From assembly GCA_947650365.1 (NCBI GenBank), contig CANTAL010000139.1:124001-188000 (forward strand): DNA of 64,000 bases, in the 5' to 3' direction. How positions within the stretch are numbered: position 1 is the first letter of the stretch; each line of letters begins with the position of its first letter. Source of the DNA: Chamaelirium japonicum (lineage: Eukaryota > Streptophyta > Magnoliopsida > Liliales > Melanthiaceae). The notes under the pieces were generated by a model. That model did no database searches and was not told the DNA's origin. It saw nothing but the letters and a program-made list of their open reading frames with translations. This document shows positions 40,492 through 52,367 of this stretch, piece by piece. A program made the position numbers and the translations under genes.

Positions 40492-41177
40492 ATATACGAA
40501 TGAATTAGAATGGATCGTAGAATGGATCGTACGAATGAATTAGAATGAATTAGAATGGATCGTACGAATGAATTAGAATAGATCATAGGAATGAATTAGA
40601 ATGGATCGTGCAAATGAATTAGAATGGATACATTCGTGCGAATAAATTATAATGGATTGTATGAATGAATTAGAATGGATCGTACGAATGAATTAGAATG
40701 GATCGTACGAATGAATTAGAATAGATTGCGCGAATGAATTAGAATGGATCATGCGAATGAAATAGAATGGATACAAATGAATTAGAATGGATCGTAGAAT
40801 GGATCGTACGAATGAATTAGAATGAATTAGAATGGATCGTACGAATGAATTAGAATGGATCGTACGAATGAATTAGAATGGATCGTACGAATGAAATAGA
40901 ATGGATCGTGTGAAAGAATTAGAATGGATTGTATGAATGAATTAGAATGGATCGTATGAATGGATCGTATGAATGGATCGTACGAATGGAATGGATACAT
41001 TCGTACGAATGAATTAGAATGGATCATACAAATGAATTAGAATGGATCTTACGAATGAGTAAGAATGGATCGTACGAATGAATTAGAATTGATCGTATGA
41101 ATGAATTAGAATGGATCGTACGAATAAATTAGAATGGATACATTCATCCTAATGAATTAGAATGGATCATACGAATG
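40492..41177 (+). repeat. satellite block F24, irregular
   Basis: Many truncated monomers, including GATCGTAGAATGG and GAATGAATTAGAATGAATTAG, present twice 277 bp apart (40511 and 40788), and the 13-bp repeats at 40945. Ends at GAATGCATTC. The reverse strand at 40827-41027 stays open for 66 codons because of these truncations. Confidence 0.93.
40945..40983 (+). repeat. three 13-bp deleted monomers in tandem
   Basis: GAATGGATCGTAT, GAATGGATCGTAT, GAATGGATCGTAC in direct succession. Each is the 23-mer lacking 10 bp (GAATGAATTA). A partial fourth (GAATGG) follows. Confidence 0.93.
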
Positions 41178-41956
41178 CATTCTAATTCCTTCGTACGATC
41201 CATTCTATTTCATTCGTATGATACATTCTAATTCCTTCGTACGATCCATTCTAATTCCTTCGTATCCATTCTAATTCACTCATACGATCCATTCTAATCC
41301 ATTCATATGATCCATTCTAATTCATTCGCATGAATGTAACCATTCTAATTCATTCATTTGATCCATTCTAATTTATTCGTACGATCCATTCTAATTCATT
41401 CGTAAGATCCATTCTAATTCATTCGTATGATCCATTCTAATTCATTCGTACGATCCATTCTAATTTATTCACACGAATGTATCCATTCTAGTTCATTCGT
41501 ACGATCCATTCTAATTCATTCGTACGATCCATTCTAATTCATTCGCATGATCCATTCTAATTCATTCGTACGATCAATTCTAATTCATTCGCACGAATGT
41601 ATCCATTCTAATTCATTCATACGATCCATTCTAATTCATTCATACGATCCATTCTAATTCATTCGTACGATCCATTCTAATTCATTCGTCCGATCCATTC
41701 TAATTCATTCGCACGAATGTATCCATTCTAGTTCATTCGTACGATCCATTCTATTTCATTCGTACGATCCATTCTTACTCATTCGTATGATCCATTCTAA
41801 TTCATTCGGACGAATGTATCCATTCTAATTTATTCGTACGATCCATTCTAATTCATTCGTACGATCCATTCTAATTCATTTGTAAGATCCATTCTAATTT
41901 ATTCATGCGATCCATTCTAATTCATTCGTACGATCCATTCTAATTCATTAATATGA
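41178..41956 (-). repeat. satellite block R25
   Basis: Opens with CTTCG variants and a truncated CTTCGTATCCATTC. It ends at ATATGATCGTACG, an imperfect CGATCG-type switch. Confidence 0.94.
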
Positions 41957-42447
41957 TCGTACGAATGAATTAGAATGGATCATACGAATGAATTAGAATG
42001 GATACATTTGTGCGAATGAATTAGAATGGATCGTACGAATGAATTAGAATGGATCGTATGAATGAATTAGAATGGATCGTACGAATGAATTAGAATGGAT
42101 CGTGCGAATGAATTAGAATGGATCGTACGAATGAATTAGAATGGATCGTACGAATGAATTAGAATGGATCATATTAATGAATTAGAATGGATCGTACGAA
42201 TGAATTAGAATGGATCTTACAAATGAATTAGAATAATTCGTGCGAATGAATTAGAATGGATCGTATGAATGAATTGGAATAGATTGTGCGAATGAATTAG
42301 AATGGATCGTACGAATGAATTAGAATGGATACATTCGTGCGAATGAATTAGAATGGATCGTACGAATGAATTAGAATGGATCGTACGAATGAATTAGAAT
42401 AGATTGCGCGAATGAATTAGAATGGATCATACGAATGAATTAGAATG
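41957..42447 (+). repeat. satellite block F25
   Basis: Ends in an abrupt GAATGACGATCC join, a few bases missing from the dyad. Confidence 0.93.
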
Positions 42448-42616
42448 ACGATCCATTCTTACTCATTCGTATGATCCATTCTAATTTATTCGCACGAATG
42501 TATCCATTCTAATTCATTCATACGTCTAATTCATTCGTACGGTCCATTCTAATTCATTCGCACAATCCATTCTATTTCATTCATACGATCCATTCTTACT
42601 CATTCGTATGATCCAT
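42448..42616 (-). repeat. satellite block R26
   Basis: Contains the truncated CATACGTCTAATTC at 42518. It switches at ATCCATTATGGAT, 42611-42623. Confidence 0.93.
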
Positions 42617-43505
42617 TATGGATACATTCGTGCGAATGAACTAGAATGGATCATACGAATGAGTAAGAATGGATCGTACGAATAAAATAGAATGGATTGT
42701 GCGAATGAATTAGAATGGATCGTACGAATGAATTAGAATGGATCGTGTGAAAGAATTAGAATGGATTCTATGAATGAATTAGAATAGATCGTATGAATGA
42801 ATTAGAATGGATCGTACGAATGAATTAGAATGGATCGTACGAATGAATTAGAATGGACCGTACGAATGAATTAGAATGGATACATTCGTGCGAATGAATT
42901 AGAATGGATACATTCGTGCGAAAGAATTAGAATAGATCATATGAATGAATTAGAATGGATCCTATGAATGAATTAGAATGGATCGTGCGAATGAATTAGA
43001 ATGGATCGTACGAATGAATTAGAATGGATCGTGCTAATGAATTAGAATTGATCGAACGAATGAATTAGCATGGATCGTGCTAATAAATTAGAATGGAACG
43101 TACGAATGAATTAGAATGGATCATGTGAAAGAATTAGAATGGATTGTATGAATGAATTAGAATGAATTACGAATGAATTAGAATGGATCGTACGAAGGAA
43201 TTAGAATGGATCGTACGAATGAATTAGAATGGATCGTACGAATGAACTAGAATGGATACATTCGTGCGAATAAATTAGAATGGGTCGTACGAATGAATTA
43301 GAATGGATCGTACGAATGAATTAGAATGGATCTTACGAATGAATTAGAATGGATCGTACGAATGAATTAGAATGGATACATTTGTGCGAATGAATTAGAA
43401 TGGATCGTACGAATGGATTAGAATGGATCGTACGAATGGATTAGAATGGATACATTCGTGCGAATGAATTAGAATGGATTATATGAATGAATTAGAATGG
43501 ATCGT
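42617..43505 (+). repeat. satellite block F26
   Basis: Has the TAGCATGG, GTGCTAAT, GTGTGAAAG series, but GAATGAATTACGAATG replaces the EcoRI hairpin and the block stays F. It ends at GGATCGTACGATCC. Confidence 0.95.
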
Positions 43506-43634
43506 ACGATCCATTCGAATTCATTCGCACGATCCATTCTAATTCATTCGTACGATCCATTCTAATTCATTCATACAATCCATTCTAATTCATTCGTACG
43601 ATCCATTCTAATTCATTCGTATATTCCTTTCTAA
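43506..43634 (-). repeat. satellite block R27
   Basis: 130 bp, ending in the peculiar ATATTCCTTTCTAAGATCC string before CTACGAATAAATTAG. The same exit recurs at 45616, 49153 and 57533. Confidence 0.94.
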
Positions 43635-44413
43635 GATCCTACGAATAAATTAGAATGGATCGTACGAATGAATTAGAATGGATCGTACGAATGAATTAGA
43701 ATGGATCGTGCGAATGAATTAGAATGGATACATTCGTGCGAATGAATTAGAATGGATTGGACGAATGAATTAGAATGGATACATTCGTGCGAATGAATTA
43801 GAATGGATTGGACGAATGAATTAGAATGGATCGTACGAATAAATTAGAATGGATCAAATGAATGAATTAGAATGGTTACATTCATGCGAATGAATTAGAA
43901 TGGATCGTACGAATGGATTAGAATGGATCGTATGAATGAACTAGAATGGATACATTCGTGCGAATGAATTAGAATGGATCGTACGAATGAATTAGAATGG
44001 ATCGTACGAATGAATTAGAATGGATCTTACGAATGAATTAGAATGGATCGTACGAATGAATTAGAATGGATCGTACGAATGAATTAGAATGGATACATTC
44101 GTGCGAATGAATTATAATGGATCGGACGAATGAATTAGAATGGATCGTACGAATGAATTAGAATGGATCAAATGAATGAATTAGAATGGTTACATTCATG
44201 CGAATGAATTAGAATGGATCGTACGAATGGATTAGAATGGATCGTACGAATGGATTAGAATGGATACATTCGAGCGAATGAATTAGAATGGATCGTATGA
44301 ATGAATTAGAATGGATCGTACGAATGGATTAGAATGGATCCTACGAATGGATTAGAATGGATACCTTTGTGCAGAATGGATCGTACGAATGAATTAGAAT
44401 GGATACATTCGTG
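43635..44413 (+). repeat. satellite block F27
   Basis: Holds a 51-bp tandem pair (28-mer then GATTGGACG) near 43720-43825 and a full higher-order unit. GTGCAC exit at 44411-44416. Confidence 0.95.
43934..44372 (+). repeat. 18-monomer higher-order unit, reference copy (439 bp)
   Basis: Monomers in order by second-half variant: 28 (after GAACTAG), GTAC, GTAC, CTTAC, GTAC, GTAC, 28, CGGAC, GTAC, CAAAT, 28 (GTTACATTCATGC), GTAC, GTAC (GGATTAG), 28 (CATTCGAGC), GTAT, GTAC, CCTAC, 28 (ACCTTTGTGC). 13 x 23 + 5 x 28 = 439. Confidence 0.92.
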
Positions 44414-44611
44414 CACGATCCATTCTAATTCATTCGCACGAATGTATCCATTCTAATTCATTCGTATGATCCATTCTAATTTATTCGCACGAATGTATCC
44501 ATTCTAATTCATTCATACGTCTAATTCATTCGTACGGTCCATTCTAATTCATTCGCACAATCCATTCTATTTCATTCATACGATCCATTCTTACTCATTC
44601 GTATGATCCAT
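44414..44611 (-). repeat. satellite block R28
   Basis: Contains the boundary between the two 1995-bp copies. ATCCATTATGGAT at 44606-44618. Confidence 0.94.
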
Positions 44612-45500
44612 TATGGATACATTCGTGCGAATGAACTAGAATGGATCATACGAATGAGTAAGAATGGATCGTACGAATAAAATAGAATGGATTGTGCGAA
44701 TGAATTAGAATGGATCGTACGAATGAATTAGAATGGATCGTGTGAAAGAATTAGAATGGATTCTATGAATGAATTAGAATAGATCGTATGAATGAATTAG
44801 AATGGATCGTACGAATGAATTAGAATGGATCGTACGAATGAATTAGAATGGACCGTACGAATGAATTAGAATGGATACATTCGTGCGAATGAATTAGAAT
44901 GGATACATTCGTGCGAAAGAATTAGAATAGATCATATGAATGAATTAGAATGGATCCTATGAATGAATTAGAATGGATCGTGCGAATGAATTAGAATGGA
45001 TCGTACGAATGAATTAGAATGGATCGTGCTAATGAATTAGAATTGATCGAACGAATGAATTAGCATGGATCGTGCTAATAAATTAGAATGGAACGTACGA
45101 ATGAATTAGAATGGATCATGTGAAAGAATTAGAATGGATTGTATGAATGAATTAGAATGAATTACGAATGAATTAGAATGGATCGTACGAAGGAATTAGA
45201 ATGGATCGTACGAATGAATTAGAATGGATCGTACGAATGAACTAGAATGGATACATTCGTGCGAATAAATTAGAATGGGTCGTACGAATGAATTAGAATG
45301 GATCGTACGAATGAATTAGAATGGATCTTACGAATGAATTAGAATGGATCGTACGAATGAATTAGAATGGATACATTTGTGCGAATGAATTAGAATGGAT
45401 CGTACGAATGGATTAGAATGGATCGTACGAATGGATTAGAATGGATACATTCGTGCGAATGAATTAGAATGGATTATATGAATGAATTAGAATTGATCGT
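44612..45500 (+). repeat. satellite block F28
   Basis: Copy 2 of F26, sharing the rare GGACCGTACG. Confidence 0.95.
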
Positions 45501-45629
45501 ACGATCCATTCGAATTCATTCGCACGATCCATTCTAATTCATTCGTACGATCCATTCTAATTCATTCATACAATCCATTCTAATTCATTCGTACGATCCA
45601 TTCTAATTCATTCGTATATTCCTTTCTAA
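45501..45629 (-). repeat. satellite block R29
   Basis: Copy 2 of R27. Confidence 0.94.
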
Positions 45630-46408
45630 GATCCTACGAATAAATTAGAATGGATCGTACGAATGAATTAGAATGGATCGTACGAATGAATTAGAATGGA
45701 TCGTGCGAATGAATTAGAATGGATACATTCGTGCGAATGAATTAGAATGGATTGGACGAATGAATTAGAATGGATACATTCGTGCGAATGAATTAGAATG
45801 GATTGGACGAATGAATTAGAATGGATCGTACGAATGAATTAGAATGGATCAAATGAATGAATTAGAATGGTTACATTCATGCGAATGAATTAGAATGGAT
45901 CGTACGAATGGATTAGAATGGATCGTATGAATGAACTAGAATGGATACATTCGTGCGAATGAATTAGAATGGATCGTACGAATGAATTAGAATGGATCGT
46001 ACGAATGAATTAGAATGGATCTTACGAATGAATTAGAATGGATCGTACGAATGAATTAGAATGGATCGTACGAATGAATTAGAATGGATACATTCGTGCG
46101 AATGAATTATAATGGATCGGACGAATGAATTAGAATGGATCGTACGAATGAATTAGAATGGATCAAATGAATGAATTAGAATGGTTACATTCATGCGAAT
46201 GAATTAGAATGGATCGTACGAATGGATTAGAATGGATCGTACGAATGGATTAGAATGGATACATTCGAGCGAATGAATTAGAATGGATCGTATGAATGAA
46301 TTAGAATGGATCGTACGAATGGATTAGAATGGATCCTACGAATGGATTAGAATGGATACCTTTGTGCAGAATGGATCGTACGAATGAATTAGAATGGATA
46401 CATTCGTG
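45630..46408 (+). repeat. satellite block F29
   Basis: Copy 2 of F27. GTGCAC exit at 46406-46411. Confidence 0.95.
45929..46367 (+). repeat. 18-monomer higher-order unit, complete (439 bp)
   Basis: Copy of 43934-44372 carried in the second 1995-bp repeat. Confidence 0.92.
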
Positions 46409-48391
46409 CACGATCCATTCTAATTCATTCGCACGAATGTATCCATTCTAATTCATTCGTATGATCCTTTCTAATTCATTAATATGATCCATTCTAATTC
46501 ATTCGTACGATCCATTGTAATTCATTCGTATGATCCATTCCAATTCATTCGGACGAATGTATCCATTCTAATTTCTTCGTACGATCCATTCTAATTCATT
46601 CGTTCGATCCATTCTAATTCATTCATCCGATCCATTCTAATTCATTCGTCCGATCCATTCTAATTCATTCGCACGAATGTCATTCATACAATCCATTCTA
46701 ATTCAATCGTACGATCCATTCTAATTCATTCGTACGATCCATTCTAATTCATTCGCACGAATGTATCCATTCTAGTTCATTCGTACGATCTATTCTATTT
46801 CATTCGTACGATCCATTCTTACTCATTCGTATGATCCATTCTAATTCATTCGGACGAATGTATCCATTCTAATTTATTCGTACGATCCATTCTAATTCAT
46901 TCGTACGATCCATTCTAATTCATTCGTATGATCCATTCTAATTCATTCGTCCGATCCATTCTAATTCATTCGCACGAATGTATCCATTCTAATTCATTCG
47001 TACGATCCATTCTAATTCATTCGTACGATCCATTCTAATTCATTCGTAAGATCCATTCTAATTCATTCGTACGATCCATTCTAATTCATTCGTACGATCC
47101 ATTCTAATTCATTCGCACGAATGTATCCATTCTAGTTCATTCGTACGATCCATTCTAATTCATTCGTACGATCCATTCTAATTTGTTCGCACGATCCATT
47201 CTAATTCGTTCGCACGATCCATTCTAATTCATTCTAATTTGTTCGCACGATCCATTCTAATTCATTCGTAGGATCCATTCTAATTCATTCGTACAATCTA
47301 TTCTATTTCATTCGTATGATCCATTCTTACTCATTCGTATGATCCATTCTAATTCATTCGCACGAATGTATCCATTCTAATTCATTCGTACGAATCCATT
47401 CTAATTCATTCGTACAATCCATTCTATTTCATTCGTACGATCCATTCTTACTCATTCGTACGATCCATTCTAATTCATTCGTAAGATCTATTCTAATTCA
47501 TTCGTATGATCCATTCTAATTCATTCGTACGATCCATTCTAATTCATTCGCATGAATGTATCCATTCTAGTTCATTCGTACGATCCATTCTAATTCATTC
47601 GTACGATCCATTCTAATTCATTCGTACGAATGTATCCATTCTAATTCATTTGTATAATCCATTCTAATTCATTCGCACGATCCATTCTAATTCATTCGTA
47701 CGATCCATTCTAATTCATTCGTACGATCCATTCTAATTCATTCGTATGATCCATTCTTATTAATTCGTATGATCCATTCTAATTCATTCGTACGATCGAT
47801 TCTAATTCATTTGCACGAATATATCCATTCTAATTCTAATTCATTAGCACGATCTATTCTAATTCATTCATACGATCCATTCTAATTCATTCGCACGAAT
47901 GTATCCATTCTAATTCATTCATACGATCCATTCTAATTCATTCGCACGATCCATTCTAATTCATTAGCACGAATATATCCATTCTAATTCATTCGCACGA
48001 TCCATTCTAATTCATTCGTACGATCCATTCTAATTCATTCATACGATCCATTCTAATTCATTCGCACGAATGTATCCATTCTGTTTCATTAGCACGATCC
48101 ATTCTAATTCATTCGTATGATCCATTCTAATTCCTTCGTACAATCCATTCTAATTCCTTCGTATCCATTCTAATTCACTCATACGATCTATTCTAATTCA
48201 TTCATACGATCTATTCTAATTCATTCATACAATCCATTCTAATTCTTTCACACGATCCATTCTAATTCATTCGTACGATCCATTCTAATTCATTCGCACA
48301 ATCCATTCTAATTCATTCGCACGAATGTATCCATTCTAAATCATTCGTACAATCCATTCTATTTCGTTCGTACGATCCATTCTTACTCATT
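46409..48391 (-). repeat. satellite block R30
   Basis: 2 kb of R. It holds an exact R-orientation copy of higher-order monomers 1-8 (46949-47142), a truncated GAATGTCATTC near 46677 and CCATTCTAATTCTAATTC at about 47827. It switches at CATTGTACGAATG. Confidence 0.95.
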
Positions 48392-48570
48392 GTACGAATG
48401 AACTAGAATGGATCCTACGAATGAATTAGAATGGATCGTGTGAAAAAATTAGAATGGATCGTACGAATGAATTAGAATGGATACATTCGTGCGAATGAAT
48501 TAGAATGGATACATTCGTGCGAAAGAATTAGAATAGATCGTATTAATGAATTAGAATGGATCCTATGAAT
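46741..48570. repeat. 3.8-kb-spaced segment, copy 1
   Basis: Partner of 50434-52367. Matched markers: TCTAGTTC 46771/50464, TTAGCACGATCTATTC 47841/51644, TTGTACGAATG switch 48391/52188. Spacing rises from 3693 to 3803 bp by gain of monomers. Confidence 0.8.
46949..47142 (-). repeat. higher-order monomers 1-8, inverted (194 bp)
   Basis: GTCCG, 28-mer, two GTACG, GTAAG, two GTACG... then the CTAGTTC 28-mer: the reverse complement of monomers 1-8 of the 439-bp unit, with the identical length 28+5x23+28+23 = 194. Another lies at 50642-50835. Confidence 0.9.
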
Positions 48571-49060
48571 GAATTAGAATGGATCGTGCGAATGAATTAG
48601 CATGGATCGTGCTAATGAATTAGAATTGATCGAACGAATGAATTAGCATGGATCGTGCTAATGAATTAGAATGGAACGTACGAATGAATTAGAATGGATC
48701 GTGTGAACGAATTAGAATGGATTGTATGAATGAATTAGAATGAATTACGAATGAATTAGAATGGATCGTACGAAGGAATTAGAATGGATCGTACGAATGA
48801 ACTAGAATGGATACATTTGTGTGAATGAATTAGAATGGATCGTACGAATGAATTAGAATGGATCGTACGAATGAATCAGAATGGATCTTACGAATGAATT
48901 AGAATGGATCGTACGAATGAATTAGAATGGATACATTTGTGCGAATGAATTAGAATGGATCGTACGAATGGATTAGAATGGATCGTACGAATGGATTAGA
49001 TTGGATACATTCGCGCGAATTTATTAGAATGGATTGTATGAATGCATTAGAATGGATCGT
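48392..49060 (+). repeat. satellite block F30
   Basis: Diverged copy of F26 (GAATGAATTACGAATG at 48739). It ends at GGATCGTACGATCC. Confidence 0.95.
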
Positions 49061-49167
49061 ACGATCCATTCGAATTCATTCGCACGATCCATTCTAATTC
49101 ATTCGTACGATCCATTCTAATTCATTCGTACGATCCATTCTAATTCATTCGTATATTCCATTCTAAG
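49061..49167 (-). repeat. satellite block R31
   Basis: Diverged copy of R27 with ATATTCCATTCTAAGATCC at 49153, one monomer shorter. Confidence 0.94.
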
Positions 49168-49871
49168 ATCCTACGAATGAATTAGAATGGATCGTACGAA
49201 TGAATTAGAATGCATCGTACGAATGAATTAGAATGGATCGTGCGAATGAATTAGAATGGATACATTCGTGCGAATGAATTAGAATGGATAGGACGAATGA
49301 ATTAGAATGGATCGTACGAATTAATTAGAATGGATCAAATGAATGAATTAGAATGGTTACATTCATGCGAATGAATTAGAATGGATCGTACGAATGGATT
49401 AGAATGGATCGTACGAATGAACTAGAATGGGTACATTTGTGCGAATGAATTAGAATGGATCGTACGAATGAATTAGAATGGATCTTACGAATGAATTATA
49501 ATGGATCGTACGAATGAATTAGAATGGATCATACGAATGAATTAGAATGGATACATTCGTGCGAATGAATTAGAATGAATCAGATGAATGAATTAGAATG
49601 GATTGTACGAATGAATTAGAATGGATCAAATGAATGAATTAGAATGGTTACATTCATGCGAATGAATTAGAATGGATCGTACGAATGGATTAGAATGGAT
49701 CGTACGAAAGGATTAGAATGGATACATTCGAGCAAATGAATTAGAATGGATCGTACGAATGAATTAGAATGGATCGTACGAATGGATTAGAATGGATCCT
49801 ACGAATGGATTAGAATGGATACCTTTGTGCAGAATGGATCATACGAATGAATTAGAATGGGTACCTTTGTG
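49168..49871 (+). repeat. satellite block F31
   Basis: Diverged copy of F27. GTGCAC exit at 49869-49874. Confidence 0.95.
49415..49830 (+). repeat. higher-order unit, 17-monomer version (416 bp)
   Basis: Same order as the 439-bp unit but lacking one GTAC 23-mer before CTTAC. 12 x 23 + 5 x 28 = 416, and CAGAT stands for CGGAC. Confidence 0.9.
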
Positions 49872-52188
49872 CACGATCCATTCTAATTCATTCGCACGAA
49901 TGTATCCATTCTAATTCATTCGTACGATCCATTCTAATTCATTAATATGATCCATTCTAATTCATTCGTACGATCCATTCTAATTCATTCGTATGATCCA
50001 TTCTAATTCATTCGGACGAATGTATCCATTCTAATTTATTCGTACGATCAATTCTAATTCATTCGTACGATCCATTCTAATTCATTCGTACGATCCATTC
50101 TAATTCATTCGTACGATCCATTCTAATTCATTCAGACGAATGTATCCATTCTAATTTATTCGTACGATCCATTCTAATTCATTCGTACGATCCATTCTAA
50201 TTTATTCGTCCGATCCATTCTAATTCATTCGCACGAATGTATCCATTCTAATTCATTCGTACGATCCATTCTAATTCATTCGTACGATCCATTCTAATTC
50301 ATTCGTCCGATCCATTCTAATTCATTCGCACGAATGTATCCATTCTAATTCATTCGTACGATCCATTCTAATTCATTCGTACGATCCATTCTAATTCATT
50401 CGTAATATCCATTCTAATTCATTCGTACGATCCATTCTAATTCATTCGCACGAATGTATCCATTCTAGTTCATTCGTACGATCCATTCTATTTCATTCGT
50501 ACGATCCATTCTTACTCATTCGTATGATCCATTCTAATTCATTCGGACGAATGTATCCGTTCTATTTTATTCGTACGATCCATTCTAATTCATTCGTACG
50601 ATCCATTCTAATTCATTCGTATGATCCATTCTAATTCATTCGTCCGATCCATTCTAATTCATTCGCACGAATGTATCCATTCTAATTCATTCGTACGATC
50701 CATTCTAATTCATTCGTACGATCCATTCTAATTCATTCGTAAGATCCATTCTAATTCATTCGTACGATCCATTCTAATTCATTCGTACGATCCATTCTAA
50801 TTCATTCGCACGAATGTATCCATTCTAGTTCATTCGTACGATCCATTCTAATTCATTCGTACGATCCATTCTAATTCATTCGCACGATCCATTCTAATTC
50901 ATTCGCACGATCCATTCTAATTCATTCGTACGATCAATTCTAATTCATTCACACGAATGTATCTATTCTAATTCATTCGTACGATCCATTCTAATTCATT
51001 CGTACGATCCATTCTAATTCATTCATACAATCCATTCTAATTCTTTCACACGATCCATTCTAATTCATTCGTAGGATCCATTCTAATTCATTCGTACAAT
51101 CTATTCTATTTCATTTGTACGATCCATTCTTACTCATTCGTATGATACATTCTAATTCATTCGCACGAATGTATCCATTCTAATTCATTCGTACGAATCC
51201 ATTCTAATTCATTCGTACAATCCATTCTATTTCATTCGTACGATCCATTCTTACTCATTCGTACGATCCATTCAAATTCATTCGTAAGATCCATTCTAAT
51301 TCATTCGTACGATCCATTCTAATTCATTCGTACGATCCATTCTAATTCATTCGCACGAATGTATCCATGCTAGTTCATTCGTACGATCCATTCTAATTCA
51401 TTCGTACGATTCATTCTAATTCATTCGTACGAATGTATCCATTCTAATTCATTTGTATAATCCATTCTAATTCATTCGCACGATCCATTCTAATTCATTC
51501 GTACCATCCATTCTAATTCATTCGTACGATCCATTCTAATTCAATCGTATGATCCATTCTTATTAATTCGTATGATCCATTCTAATTCATTCGTACGATC
51601 CATTCTAATTCGTTTGCACGAATATATCCTATCTAATTCTAATTTATTAGCACGATCTATTCTAATTCATTCATACGATCCATTCTAATTCATTCGCACG
51701 AATGTATCCATTCTAATTCATTCATACGATCCATTCTAATTCATTCGCATGATTCATTCTAATTCATTAGCACGAGTATATCTATTCTAATTCATTTGCA
51801 CGATCCATTCTAATTCATTCGTACGATTCATTCTAATTCATTCATACGATCCATTCTAATTCATTCGCACGAATGTATCCATTCTAATTCATTAGCACGA
51901 TCCATTCTAAGTCATTCGTATGATCCATTCTAATTCCTTCGTATGATCCATTCTAATTCCTTCGTATCCATTCTAATTCACTCATACGATCCATTCTAAT
52001 TCATTCATACGATCTATTCTAAGTCATTCATACAATCCATTCTAATTCTTTCACACGATCCATTCTAATTCATTCGTACGATCCATTCTAATTCATTCGC
52101 ACAATCCATTCTAATTCATTCGCACGAATGTATCCATTCTAAATCATTTGTACAATCCATTCATTCATACGATCCATTCTTACTCATT
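49872..52188 (-). repeat. satellite block R32
   Basis: Longest R block, 2.3 kb. It contains several GTCCG/28/GTAAG/CTAGTTC series and ends in CATTGTACGAATG like R30. Confidence 0.95.
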
Positions 52189-52367
52189 GTACGAATGAAT
52201 TAGAATGGATCCTACGAATGAATTAGAATGGATCGTGTGAAAGAATTAGAATGGATCGTACGAATGAATTAGAATAGATACATTCGTGCGAATGAATTAG
52301 AATGGATACATTCGTGCGAAAGAATTAGAATAGATCGTATGAATGAATTAGAATGGATCCTATAAAT
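50434..52367. repeat. 3.8-kb-spaced segment, copy 2
   Basis: Partner of 46741-48570, crossing the same R-to-F switch. Homology fades after CCTATAAATG near 52367. Confidence 0.8.
50642..50835 (-). repeat. higher-order monomers 1-8, inverted (194 bp)
   Basis: Same structure and length as 46949-47142. Confidence 0.9.

Larger units (their letters stand above)
42463..44457. repeat. 1995-bp tandem duplication, copy 1
   Basis: Markers TACGTCTAAT 42521, ATCCATTATG 42611, ATATTCCTTT 43621 and ATACCTTTGT 44361 all recur exactly 1995 bp on, so no indel separates the copies. Only two base differences were noticed (43499 G against 45494 T; 43841 A against G in copy 2). It includes five strand switches and a full 18-monomer unit. 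Confidence 0.95.
44458..46452. repeat. 1995-bp tandem duplication, copy 2
   Basis: Directly abuts copy 1. Homology to the start of the unit continues to 46467 and stops at 46468 (T against A), giving about 15 bp of flanking identity at the breakpoint. Confidence 0.95.

Noticed and set aside
40827..41027. 66-codon open frame on the reverse strand
   Set aside because: Same repeat-derived peptide, opened by truncated 13-bp monomers.
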